Origin: Tetrastigma voinierianum
Lineage: Eukaryota; Streptophyta; Magnoliopsida; Vitales; Vitaceae
Assembly (NCBI GenBank): GCA_016808115.1
Contig: JAEQBH010000034.1
Coordinates: 372,001 to 436,000, forward strand
Direction of reading: 5' to 3'
Length of the DNA: 64,000 nt
In this document: positions 1-10,579 of the stretch, one piece after another
How positions within the stretch are numbered: the first letter of the stretch is position 1
Layout of the letters: each line of letters begins with the position of its first letter
The notes under the pieces: generated by a model
What the model was told of the DNA's origin: nothing
What the model saw: only the letters and a program-made list of their open reading frames with translations
Database searches by the model: none
Position numbers and translations under genes: made by a program

Positions 1-411
1 AGCTCCATACCAAAGGCAAGCATCCATACCTTGGATTTGCTCCCCTCCTTCCTCTTCTTCTTCTTCCTTCTTCTCCTTCCTTTCTCCTCCTCCTCCAGAG
101 GCTTGTTTGGAGACCAAAAAATGATTTTATCCCACACTTCTCATAATAAGGGTTTTTAAATATTTAGAATTTAAATGTATTAACTTTCCTTAATTACATT
201 ACAATTCACATTATTTATACTTTGGCCTATAATTATATAACCCATGTCTTTGATGTCCCTCTTTGGACAAATTACGGTTTTGCCCTTATAATATGTACAA
301 CTTCCGGGTTTCTAAGTTTTCCATATTTTCGCACTTCATTTAAAATTTTAATTTATACCTACAAAAATACCCTAAACATGTTGAAAACAACTAGGTATCT
401 TTCGGGTGTTA
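1..411. other. Non-coding AT-rich flank with a CT-rich tract
   Basis: Positions 35-100 are a pyrimidine tract (CTTCTT/CTCCTC runs). The rest is AT-rich. No coding signal or repeat partner elsewhere in the window was recognised. It may contain the start of the D1 LTR, because the homology between D1 and D2 only becomes clear near 412. Confidence 0.4.
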
Positions 412-1632
412 CCTCAAGGATATCTCGATGTTGATTCAGATTTTGACCTCAATCCATGTCAGCTTCAAGCGGGTCGCCATCGGATGAGGATCAAGTATAG
501 CCTGAAATGTTAGAAGATAATTAAGTAGCCAACAAAGGATTTGCCACTCCCAATAAAGGGAGGGTATACTTAAGGCCTCTTGTCGGAATCATTACTTGGG
601 AATCTCTGGCCAGAGTGAGAATGCCTTGAGAAGTGTCTTCAAGTACATAACGGTTGAGTGATGAATCTAGGGACAAGATCAAATAACACTGGCCAGTGTG
701 GCATGGGTCACCTAGTGAGCTACACATTGTCTCATGCTCCGAACCAAGTAGAGTATAGATTGGTGAAAGGACGATCGCAAATGTATTTGTCTAGTGTGGA
801 AGGGTACGCAAATAAGACTGATCACTCTCCTAATAACTGGGAGTCATGATGTATCATTAGGATACCATCTTGACTTACTTAATCCAATAGCTGAACTCGC
901 GACCAAATACAACTGAACCTAATGGATCACACACTTAGAAGAGTGTGGGGCTGATATGAAACGGATTTGGATGTGATCCAAATATGAGGGAGTTAATTCT
1001 CATGAATGAAATGTCACGGGATTAGTGGAATTCCGGGTTCGAAAGTCCTCACTTAAAGAGGTAATAGGCTTGGGCTTGTATATCGGTTTAAGCCCATGTG
1101 GGAACTCGCCATAACGCATGGGGATGCGTGTTACCTATCATCACTTAGAATGAGGGGCATTTTGGTCATTTCAAAGGATAAGGTTTTCCTATAAAAGCAA
1201 TGTTATGGAAACCCTAATATGATGATGACTATTTGAGATTTGAAAGAGTTCATGAGAAAAATCCATTTTGGCTGTCTCATCTCCAAGAAGGTTTTCTAAA
1301 GTTTGAAAGACTTGGGTTTTTGGCTTCCTCTTTGGATTGGGACTTGGCTAACACTAGGACCCTTTCCGAGACCGTTGCCTTGAAGGTTTTCGGCTTTACT
1401 CTTCGTGTGGATACCGTTAGAGGCAAACCTAGGACTTGGTTTGCTTCGGTCTAAAGCTGCCCCGACCACTAGCTCGGTTTTTGTATCGACACAAGGTAAC
1501 CCTACACCCTTGTCTTTATTGTAGAACCGGATTTGATGCTACAAAGGGTCCTTGGATGGGTTTTTGTTGGGATTTTTTTTTTAATTTTTCTGCTGCTATT
1601 GGCAAATGTTGCCACCCACGAAACCCTACAAA
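412..1632 (+). mobile_element. D1: LTR-like repeat, inverted copy of 10,580-11,790
   Basis: The stretch from about 412 to 1,632 reads as the reverse complement of about 10,580-11,790. Shared landmarks include the block around 535-600 (AGTAGCCAACAAAGGATT, then GGGAGGGTATAC), which matches 11,615-11,670 inverted. The segment 1,200-1,580 also matches 10,640-10,990 inverted. D2 is followed on its own strand by a primer-binding-site-like sequence, so I read D as an LTR. D1 ends CCCTACA and abuts the copia-1 LTR piece, which fits a solo LTR inserted into it. ORFs inside are short and unrecognised. Confidence 0.6.
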
Positions 1633-1738
1633 AGCATGATGCACTAACTTGTGTGACATCAGTTGTGACATCAGGTTCTGTTGCTGGAAACATGCAACTT
1701 ATTTTTGCCTAAGAATATGACAAGAAATATCTCCAACA
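1633..1738 (-). mobile_element. Fragment of copia-1 3' LTR
   Basis: It matches the last ~100 bp of the LTR at 24,815-25,769 (right part, 25,664-25,769) with scattered substitutions. Both end in ..CCAACA on the plus strand, which is TGTTGG.. on the element's minus strand, the expected LTR start. A purine-rich stretch (minus strand AAAGGAGAAGATTG) lies just inside the element at 1,739-1,752, as expected for a polypurine tract. The rest of this LTR is missing or displaced by D1. Confidence 0.65.
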
Positions 1739-2372
1739 ATCTTCTCCTTTGACATTTCTTTTGAGAAAATAAATAGTATAAGGCTTGTATTTTACAAAGA
1801 TTTTTCAAAATACCTGAAATAACATAAGCGACACATCATCACTTTGGAGAGGTACATACCCACGATACTTCATCGAGAAGACATTATCTGACCCTTGAGA
1901 AAAGTTGATTCCCCAAATATCCACCATATAACCAGCAACCATCAGTGCCAACCAAATACTCAACAATCAGTGAAGGTCACAAGGCATAACAATCATAACA
2001 AACCATAAGAAAATAAGTAGACTTATCTCTTTCTCTCCATTTTCTCCCTCTTCTTCTTGACACAGAAGGCCAAATGAAGACATAGGAAGAGAAATCACTG
2101 TCTTCTTAAAGATCCCACTTCCCAATATGGTTAAGAAAATCTTTCCACTTATCATGTCCACACCTTTTTAAAATGGTCTCTTACCAAAATAAATATGGAA
2201 GATCTTGAGATTCTTGACAACGTCTTCCATTTTTTTAGCTTGGAAAGAAATATTCTTCCAAAAAAAAAAATAAGATCACCATTAGCTTGATTGAGATTTG
2301 GAGTCATCTTAATCAGATCAATAGTTGGCATCTTACTATAAGATCCCCATCTCCAGTAATCAAGAATACATT
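1739..2372 (-). mobile_element. copia-1 3' internal region, non-coding
   Basis: This sequence lies inside the 3' LTR piece of copia-1 on the minus strand. It has no recognisable domain. Positions 2,165-2,268 are repeated in direct orientation at about 11,875-11,970 with roughly 10% mismatch; both contain AAATAAATATGGAAG and GAAAGAAATATTCTTCC. That links this region to the copia-1 remains at 11,870-13,846 across the intervening insertions. Confidence 0.5.
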
Positions 2373-5051
2373 TGATGAGTCTAAAACTCATCTATTTTTA
2401 AGTCTATTTTGTAAGTATATTACAGGCTTAAAAGTTCAGTTTAATGTAAAATTATATAGCTTTCACCCAGATTTATGTTTTGTAAGAAATTAAGGAAAAT
2501 AAGTAGAAATGAGCATAAAAAGAGCAGAAATCAGCACTATGTAGAAAAAGGGCCAATGTCGCGATATTGAATTTCCAATGTCGCGACATTGTGTGGAGAA
2601 GGTCTAGACAGTACTACAATGTCGTAACATAGCGGCGACATCAACTAGAGAGGGGAAGGCAAAGATATGCCAATGTCGCTACATCAGCACGACATGGTGG
2701 CGACATCATATCAATGTTGCGACATCAGGGAAAGACTTTAAGAGCATAAATTAGCAATGTCACGACATAGCCACGACATCAACCAAGGCTTGAACATTGG
2801 AGATCTAAACATCTAATGTCGCAACATCGGATCAGTGATGTCGCAACATCATACCAAAGCAGCTAAGGTAGTGAGACTTAATTGATCAATGTCGTGACAT
2901 CGGACCAGCAATGTTGTGACACCAACCATGACATTGATAGTGGGCTTCAGAACGTTAACTCAATGTTGTGACATCAACTTAAAGACTCAAAACATTAAGA
3001 TGTAATGTCGCGACATCGGATTAGCAATGTCGTGACATCAGTTCAAGGTAGCTAAGGTAGTAAGACTCTATTGATCAATGTCGCGACATCACCACAACAT
3101 CGTGGCGACATCGGAACTAAGCCTCAACCAATGAAGACATTAGCTAAACAATGTCATGACATCGTTGAGACATCAATGTAATGTCTTGACATCGACAATA
3201 GGACTAACATGCAATTTCGCGACATCAGGGAAAAACTGAAGAGCAAAAGCAGCTCAAGTCAATGTCGCGACATCACAATTCAATGTCATGACATCGGATA
3301 AAAGCAACCTAAAATGATTAGAATTGCAGATCCAATGTCACGACATCGACAAAGGGACTCAAGACACAAACCCAATGTTGTGACATTGCCACAACATTGC
3401 TTGGGCATGAAGAAATAAACAATTTGACATTTGAAGGTAATGTCGCAACACAAGAATTTCAACCACGACATAGCAGGTGTGATGTTGCAACATAGCCACG
3501 ACATTGGCACTAGGGCAAGATTTTTCTTTGGTTTTTCGAACGCCGTAATTGTCGCCTCATTTTTTGGGCCCAAGACCTGAGCTTATAAATAGAATCTCTT
3601 GGGGAGTAGTGTATAGCTTCTAGCGGCTTTTCATTAAGTTTTTGAGCTTTTTGGAAGAGCTGAAGTCTCATTGTATATATTTTTCATTTTTTATTTTCTT
3701 TTAATTTTCTTTTATTTTAGTTTGTTTTTGGTTTTAGTTTTCTTATTTTGGGATTAGAGTAGTGATCGTAATTGGTATTCCAAGCTGGGATCAATGTAAA
3801 TCAAGCTTCATTTATGTCTAAACTTCAATGGAATCTCGGAATTTTTCTGGAATTCATTTTTCTTAAGTTTTTATTGCAATCTCAATGAATTTGTATGATT
3901 AACTAGTCATTGTCATTTGTGATCCAAATTTGAAAGGCTAAGCTCCCTCTGGGAAGAATCTATTGTTCGGATTATTGATTGAGCGTTGTAATGTTGTTTT
4001 GGGTAAGAAAATTGGAGTAATTTAACTAGTATTACTTCTACATTGAGCTCTTCTACATATCAATGTTTGGTACCCAGAAAGAGCTGTATCATGGTTCTGA
4101 TTTCCAGGAATTCTTTTGAGTGACACAGAGTTGAGACTACCTAAGAGCAATGAGCAGTAACTTAGGGGTAAATTACACTAATATTATTTGAATTAATGCA
4201 CTTTTAGGATTACTTTGATACATCACTAGTGAAGATCTAACCTCTGCTTTCAAGGTTCCCTTCTGGGTGACAGCAGGAGTGTGTTCCCGAGGCATATGAT
4301 CCACTTACTGATCTAGCAATTTAATTATGAGAGGTTTCACCTAAATTGAGAAGAACTATCTCAACCCTATGTTAGTAGAGATTCTAATCAAGGGGAGAGG
4401 GAATTCTTGTCTACTTGATGGCTGAGATACCAATTATTTTGGAGAGGACTTGCATTATCCTGTCTATGGGGGTAAGCAATTTCCAGTCCTAAGAGATGGT
4501 TGTGAAGTATTGAGAAGGAAAAACAATCATATCTTAAAAGATAATCAATTCATACAAGTAACTCTTCACTCCCATTGTCTAGAGATAGAAGTGTGGTAAG
4601 CTGGAGAGTGAAATGTGTGGTGTTAGGAGAAATCCATTTCTACACTAATTTGCTCTTGGACAATTCCAAGGTTCATATCCCATGCGTTATATTTTATTTG
4701 GAACTTGCAAAGTAATCGTCACAACACTGTTTTTATTCCCAGTATAATTTCAGTCAAGTGAACTCTCTAATCATGTATTTTAGAATTTCATTATTTCTTT
4801 GATTCAATTTAACTTTAAAATTTAAATCTATCTTGAAACTTGGAAATTCAAATAGTGAGGATCTTGAGTAATGAGGGTAGTTAATCTTTAAATTTTCTAA
4901 TCAATCCTCGTAAGAATGATATTCGGACTTAAAAATCCACTTTATTACTTGTATGACCTGTGCACTTGCACTGATTTAGACCAAAACCAATTTTAATTGG
5001 AAATTATTACCTAAAATCAAAGAACATATTTTATATAGATTCAGTCAAACA
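2373..5051 (+). mobile_element. B1: long LTR of a Tat/Athila-like Ty3/gypsy element
   Basis: It starts TGATGAGTCTAAAACTCATC, a short inverted repeat matching the TGATGAGTA starts of the C LTRs in the window. It ends at AAACA followed by a decayed AGTTTTTGGCGCC-type primer binding site. Inside, in order, are a palindrome array (2,552-3,505), a likely TATA box (TTATAAATAG, near 3,581), and a block at 4,060-4,230 shared with B2 (42,080-42,240) and B3 (61,150-61,310). The end block (CTTGTATGACCTGTGCACTTGC, 4,949-4,970) also recurs in B3. Only the LTR and primer site remain; the interior is absent. Confidence 0.7.
2552..3505 (+). repeat. Array of about 23 TGTCGCGACA-type palindromes in B1
   Basis: I count about 23 full or near-full sites of the form (C)AATGTCGCGACAT(CG) in about 950 bp, plus half sites such as GCGACATC. 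Perfect 10-mers TGTCGCGACA occur at 2,579, 3,006, 3,079 and 3,263. Most variants (TGTCGTGACA, TGTCACGACA, TGTTGCGACA, TGTCGCAACA, TGTTGTGACA) differ only by C-to-T or G-to-A at CpG. A longer unit of about 190 bp holding three sites repeats at about 2,812 and 3,001. Confidence 0.9.
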
Positions 5052-5076
5052 AGTTTCTAGCATGACTGTTGGGGAT
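5052..5076 (+). other. Decayed primer binding site of B1
   Basis: Directly after the LTR end the sequence reads AGTTTCTAGCATGACTGTTG and then GGGA. It lines up with the intact AGTTTTTGGCGCCGTTGCTG form beside LTR C1 (minus strand, 17,178-17,197). That form resembles the site complementary to tRNA-Asp used by Athila/Tat elements. Past it the B1 interior is lost and copia-2 begins. Confidence 0.5.
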
Positions 5077-5079
5077 TGA

Positions 5080-6076
5080 ACACACATCTTTTGGTCTATG
5101 TGAAAAATCAATCAAATAACATCCTAAGTGTTTCTCAAGTACTTGAGGATATTCAACCACCCAATGACCCTCACCAAGTTCCAACTGGTATTTGCTCGTG
5201 ACTCTCAAAGCATATGATACGTCTGGTCTAGTACATTACATAGCGTACATGATTGATCTTAACGCCGAAGCATATGGGGTCATAAGCATGCTTGTCCTCT
5301 CATCCTGTGTCTTTGGACACATGAATTCTAAGAGGGTGATGCCACTAAACATGGGAACATATCCTCTCTTGGATCTAAGCTATGTATGTATACTGTGAAA
5401 GACCAAGCAGCCTTCCTGATTTATCCCTATAGATCTATATCCCTTATGTTTAGGTTGCTTCTCTAAGGTCTTTCATGGAGAAAATTCTTTGATAATATAT
5501 TGACCAATTGTAATACTGGGACGTCATTTCCATTAAGTAATATGTCATTAACATATAACATTAAGAACATGACTGCACTCCCATTATCCTTCTTGTACAC
5601 ACAAGGCGCATCCGTATTTTGTGAAAAATCAAACTCTTTGATTATCTCAATAAATCGAATATTCCAACTCCTAGAGGCTTGCTTCAATCCATAAATGGAT
5701 CTCTGAAGTTTGCATACTTTATTGCCCTTTCTAGGTGTGAAGACCTCCAATTGTGTCATACACATATTCTTACTTAGGTTTCCTTTGCGGAAAGTCTTCT
5801 TTAAATCCATTTTTCATATCTCATAATAATAATGAGCATCAATGGCAAGGAGTATCCTTATGGATTTAAGCATGGCTACTAGGCTTAAAGTCTCGTTATA
5901 GTCAATTCCTTGTCTTTGATGATAACCTTTAGCCTAGCCTTATAAGTAATCACATTACCTTCCATGTTAGTCTTCTTCTTGAAGATCCACTTGCACCCTA
6001 TGTGTTTTATCCCTTCGGGTGGTTCAACCAAAGTCCATGTTTGGTTGATACACATGGAATCCATCTTTGACTTCAT
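5080..6076 (-). pseudogene. copia-2 reverse transcriptase / RNase H remains
   Basis: Minus-strand Ty1/copia RVT_2 remains in at least three pieces. Piece 6,076-5,885 carries the domain start (NQTWTLVEPPEG.. GCKWIFKKK). Piece 5,810-5,463 carries KVCKLQRSIYGLKQASR and the catalytic box, read as YVND where YVDD is expected. Decayed downstream sequence at about 5,400-5,080 contains TRPDVSYAL near 5,215. Stops and frameshifts separate the pieces. The loss of one catalytic aspartate and the broken frame make it inactive. The left end, with the 3' LTR, is missing. Confidence 0.85.
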
Positions 6077-6119
6077 GGCTTCAAGCCATTTGTCAGACTT
6101 TGAACTATCAAGAGATTCA

Positions 6120-7290
6120 TCTTAGGTAGTAGGCTTATCAATCTTTGTGAGCAATAGTCCCACTATTCACTGATAAGAAATCTATATTTCTTTGGAACAG
6201 TACGTATTCTACTATTCACTGATGTGCTTGTGTTTTAGAAGGATTAACTACTACTTCATCAATATGAATAACAGCCTTAGATTAAATTAGTTGATCTGTG
6301 TCTATTTGAGCACTTTGAACTTCACCAAGTTCATCCTTGCTCCCACTGTCTTCTCTTAGAAGAAACTCTTTCTCTAAGAAGATTGTATACCTTGAAACAA
6401 ACAACTTTTGCTCCAAAGTTTTGTGGGCGGTATCAATTCATAGGATATCCTACAAATAGACACCTGTCAGATTTAGCCTCTAGCTTGTCTGACAAAGTTT
6501 GCTTTTTCTAAGCAGGATAACCTTATACATTCAGATGAGAAAAATAGGGATCCTTGTCAGTCCATAACCCATATAGAGTAACCACAACTGACTTTGATTG
6601 GACCTTGTTTAACACTTAAACATTAGTCTCATGTGCATACCCTTAAAATGACTTGAGTAGATCTGCCTTGCCCCATCATAAACCTCACAAAGTCTACCAA
6701 GGTTCATTTTGTCCTTTTCACCACACTACTAGGTGCGGTGTGTAAGGTGGAGTCCATTTGGATAAAGTCTCATTATCTTGGAGATAATCTAGAAAATCTT
6801 GGCTTAAGTATTCGCCACTTGTATCTCATCTAAGTGATTTGAAAACTTCTCCCAAGTAGTTTCTTCGCATCATTTCTGAATTCTCTGAACTTTTCAAAGG
6901 ATTAAGATTTGTATCTTGTAAGATCAAAGTACCCAAATCATGAACGATCATCGATGAAGGTAATGAAGTAGACGAAACCACCTTTGGCATTAATGGAAAA
7001 AGGACCACAAACATCAGAATGTTTTAGGTCTAATGGTCCATAATCATGTTCACCCTTTCCATAAAGGGCAACTCTGTCATCTTTGCCTAACAAGCAAGAT
7101 TCACAGTTTTCAAATGATTCACAATCAAATGACCTTAAGCTACCATAAATGTGCAATTCAATCATACGTCTCTCACTTGCAGGGTCAAGGCAACAATGCC
7201 ATGAGTAAGATGATTTTAGATTATCTTTCTTTGGTCTTTTTATTGTCATTAACATTTAAAATTGGATTGGACATATCTAATATGTAAATC
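6120..7290 (-). pseudogene. copia-2 integrase region
   Basis: A minus-strand ORF at 7,255-6,938 contains the GAG-pre-integrase zinc region (WHCCLDP.. CESCLLGK) and the integrase core start (HSDVCGPFSINAKGG). Further into the element, in other frames, DTSGEYLSQDFLDYL and TPPYTPHL mark the core around the second catalytic residue, near 6,820-6,720. A later GYPMN/YNLL stretch resembles the integrase C-terminus. Several stops are present. This type resembles Tnt1-like copia polyproteins. Confidence 0.8.
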
Positions 7291-7547
7291 CCATTGCTTA
7301 ATGTACCACTAGCATAAAAGACATCATAATGTAACAACCATTGTCACAAAATATAAATAAAACCCTTTTTTGTTCAAACACGAAAATAATGTTCCTTGTC
7401 AATGCTGGGACATAACAACAATCTTCCAAATTTAAACAAAGATCACTTGAGAGGTTCAAAACATAAGTCCATAGAGCAGTTTCTGCAACTCTTGCACCAT
7501 TCCCACTCGAAAGTCAGACTCTCCCTTTGTAAGCTTTCTACTGTTCC

Positions 7548-8357
7548 TTAGGCCATGCATATCAATCCATATGTATGAGCCACAACTGATATCATATACC
7601 TATATGTTGTTAGGAGAAACAATATTAACCTTAATGACATAAATACCTGAAGATGATGGTGCATCACATGCCACCTTCTTCTTCGACTCCAAGTAGGTCT
7701 TGCAGTTCCTCTTTCAATGGCAACTTGACCACAATAGAAGCAAGTCTCTTTCGAGGCAATCTCTTTGCCTTTCTTCTCAACCATTTTCCCCTCAACTATC
7801 TTGAGCACGTCAATCAATTTGGGTATGGTAGATATAATATGGTCCATCCCATAGTCGAGCACAAACTGTGCAAAACTATAAGGTAACCTGGCTAGAATCA
7901 AGTCTATACTCAATTCAAGATCTATCCAATAGCCCAATCGATCCAACATCTCAATGTGTTTATACTTCTTCAGTACATACTGCATTGGGGATGTCCCCAC
8001 CTCCATCTTGGAACCAGAAAGCAGTTTAGAGACTTTGAACCTTTCAATACTCGCACATATTATAATGTTCCGGGTGTGCACTATAGAATATGCATCCACG
8101 AGTCTTATCTTTGTGAAAATTAGGTGACATGGAGGTGTGAATGATCAATCCGCCCTCACCTTTATCCAACAGCGTTTTTTTACATGCCCTTTGAACGCTT
8201 TCGCCATGTAGTGAATTTGGGAATTAACCGATAATGACATAGGCTAATTTTTCCCTTTTGAGAACTATTCTCAAATTCTTTAGCCAATCTAAGAAGTTAG
8301 GCCTGGTCAAAATATTGGCATCCATTATTGATTGCGTGTTCACATTCGTTGACATGG
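7548..8357 (-). pseudogene. copia-2 gag
   Basis: On the minus strand an ATG at 8,357 starts a copia gag-like reading (MSTNVNTQSIMDANIL.., then LDWLKNLRIVLKREKLAYVI). It is broken by a stop and frameshifts. The reading recovers at 8,099-7,548 with a zinc-knuckle start (ETCFYCGQ). A protease-like stretch (YDISCGSYI) follows further along the element near 7,580. It sits just downstream of the LTR at 8,470-9,412, the normal order. Confidence 0.75.
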
Positions 8358-8469
8358 TTTGATTCTAATTACTTAGATGTAAAAGAGATCATGTTAGATT
8401 GTACTTAAAATGCATGATTATTATGACTTGATAATTATTCATTATGGCTCCCACTATTTTATACTGAAT

Positions 8470-9412
8470 CCATAGCCCTCACTATTGATATGAGAGAACT
8501 TATATGGAGGTTCTCCTAGTAGGTCGATATCCAATATCATTGAGAATCACCTTGCTTTTCCCAACAAGCTATCTCGGGTTAAAAGGTAGGTATCTTGTCC
8601 ATACCAATTGCAATCGTACGCATTTAAGGAATCCAATATCATTAGGAGTGACCTTGGGTTTACCCAACAAGCCATCTTGGATCAATAATTATACCAATTG
8701 CAATCCAATGCAACTATCGAGCTATCAACTGTTGATTTGTGCACTATCATTGGGCTATCAACTCATGATGCGTGTACATCTTGTGTACAATTACCCAACT
8801 ACGTTTCCATCCAACATTAACCTTGGGTTTACCCAACAAGTTAACTAGTCTAGTTAAGGCCAACCCACTAATCAGGAAAAATCATTTCCATGGATAGAAC
8901 ATGTCCCTATGGAGTAAGGCTTGGGTTTACCCAACAACCCCAATTTCCAAAAGAACTTAGGTTCACACCATATTAGTGGAAGACGTTAGCCTTAATATTA
9001 ATAATGGAGGGGTTTCTTTAGATAAATCTTATCATTTCATTAGCATGCTTTATCCATTCATCTCATGAAATTATAAGGATAGTTACTCTAACTATATGGC
9101 ATGATTATGGACATTCGTCAATTCCGCAGGCAGAGAATGAAGTTGACTAGGTCAAACCTAGGGATATGCATAATTATTAAAACCCTTTAAAAATAAATTA
9201 AATTTACAATCTTTAAGGTCTTCTTTCTTGGTACCTTCTCTACACTTCTTTCTCCTTTTGTATCTTCACCAACTTATCCTAATCCTGTGTAATCTAATTA
9301 CATACATTTAATGAGAAGAACCTCAAGTTACATTTGAGAGGGATTTAGATAAGAAGAGAAGTACATAGAGAAATTAGAGAGGCAGGGACATGCAGGCCCT
9401 ATTTACCCAACA
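8470..9412 (-). mobile_element. copia-2 5' LTR
   Basis: On the minus strand the LTR starts TGTTGGGTAAATAGGG (plus-strand end ..CCCAACA at 9,412) and runs to about 8,470, about 115 bp upstream of the gag start. The inner boundary is not sharp because the expected tRNA-Met primer site is decayed. No partner 3' LTR is in the window; the element is truncated near 5,080, where B1 ends. Confidence 0.55.
8560..9412. repeat. Recurrent TTGGGTTTACCCAAC palindrome in the copia-2 LTR
   Basis: The motif CTTGGGTTTACCCAACAA recurs near 8,651, 8,822 and 8,921. Weaker versions are CTTTTCCCAACAAG near 8,562 and ATTTACCCAACAAG at the LTR terminus (9,401). The core TTGGGTTTACCCAA is almost a perfect dyad. The terminal version suggests the motif derives from repeated copies of the LTR end. 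Confidence 0.7.
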
Positions 9413-9609
9413 AGAAATAATAATCAAATGCAGTATGCTCAATCATCATTGGGCAAAATCCATAATCATCAATCATGCCAACATACACTCTTAAACTTGC
9501 ATTCTCTAATGCAATCCATTGAAAGTTAAAGATAATGGTACCCCATGATTTCAAAAGCACATGGAAAGGTTTTTCAACACTTGAAATAAAATGATCCATA
9601 ATTGTTTTG
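9413..9609. other. Unassigned AT-rich sequence
   Basis: This lies between the copia-2 LTR and the palindromic array. A minus-strand open frame crosses it, but I recognise no domain and the composition is ordinary intergenic. It may be D2 internal sequence. Confidence 0.3.
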
Positions 9610-9890
9610 TTCGACATTTGAACTACAACCTCAGTTCAACACTTGAACTAAAAATGTTCCAGATCCATTTCGTTCAACACTTGAACAATAACCTCTGTTC
9701 AACACTTGAACAAATTCGATTCAACAAATTGAATCATGAACTCGATTCAACTCGTGAATTAGAAGCTTGATTTATCTCTCGAATCTTTAACTGATTCAAC
9801 TCCTTAAATCATGAAACCCGATGCAAGTTTTAAATCTCCAATTGGTTCAATTCCTTGAACCATAATTCTGATTCAACTCTTTGAACCGAA
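9610..9890. repeat. Array of short hairpin-forming units (GTTCAACACTTGAAC)
   Basis: Repeats of the type GTTCAACACTTGAAC occur at about 9,632, 9,670 and 9,697. They grade rightward into ATTCAAxxxTTGAATC-type units (for example TTCAACAAATTGAATC near 9,720) and TTCAATTCCTTGAACC near 9,848. Each is a five- to six-base stem around a short loop, spaced roughly 30-40 bp apart. There is no coding potential. Confidence 0.75.
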
Positions 9891-10084
9891 AAATTAAAAA
9901 AAAAAAAAAACGTTTTTGTCCAAAGTTCTCTACAAGGTAATTTCAACATGGTTTTTCGAAATCCACGATTCTAAAAATTTTAAAGCTGAACGGTTCAGTT
10001 TTAACTTGCACATCTCTATTTCAAACATACTATAGTAGGGTGTTCGAAATTTGTGCAAAACCATAAGAAAGAGGAACCAAACAA

Positions 10085-10335
10085 GTCACCAACAACACCT
10101 TACGCAGTGACGTCGTCACATAGTGATGTTGGAAGGGTTCAAAACCTTATTGTACGTCCTCACGTCGCGAAGTTACAATGTCGCGATGTTTTCTTAGCTT
10201 GGATGAATAACGTCGCGACGTTAAAAATTAACATCACGACATTTCTGGGTTCTGATGAGCAACGCCGCGACATTGGGAACGAACGTCGCGACGTTGATGG
10301 GTTTGGATAAGCAACATCGCGACGTTGCTGGGTTT
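10085..10335. repeat. CGTCGCGACG palindrome cluster beside D2
   Basis: Eight or so sites of the form AACGTCGCGACGTT lie in about 250 bp. A perfect 16-bp palindrome TAACGTCGCGACGTTA is at 10,208-10,223 and a perfect 14-bp one is at 10,282-10,295. Others are degenerate (ACATCACGACATTT, AACGCCGCGACATT, AACATCGCGACGTT). It is placed inside the D2 element, just past the primer site on the element's strand. Confidence 0.85.
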
Positions 10336-10579
10336 TTTAGCTTTGGGAAACTCATAAAAATCCCACCTTTGGGACTTTTAATCTCATTTAAGCTGTTTTT
10401 TCCTTCATAATAACCATCCTTGATCATGTCATGACCAGATTTCATGAAGAACAACACCTGATCTACACTTTTCAAACCAAAAATCTCATTTTCGAACCTT
10501 TGAAAAACATGGGTACTAAAAACCAAAAACTCTCAACAAATAACTGATTTTGATGCACATAAGGTTGCTCTGGTAGCAC

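Noticed and set aside
2552..3505. CRISPR-like array of short repeats and spacers
   Set aside because: Spacing is irregular, repeats are palindromic and CpG-decayed, linkers are themselves repeated, and the setting is a plant LTR.
8560..9412. Interstitial telomere repeats (GGGTTTA words)
   Set aside because: The words occur singly inside a palindrome tied to the LTR terminus; there is no TTTAGGG tandem run.
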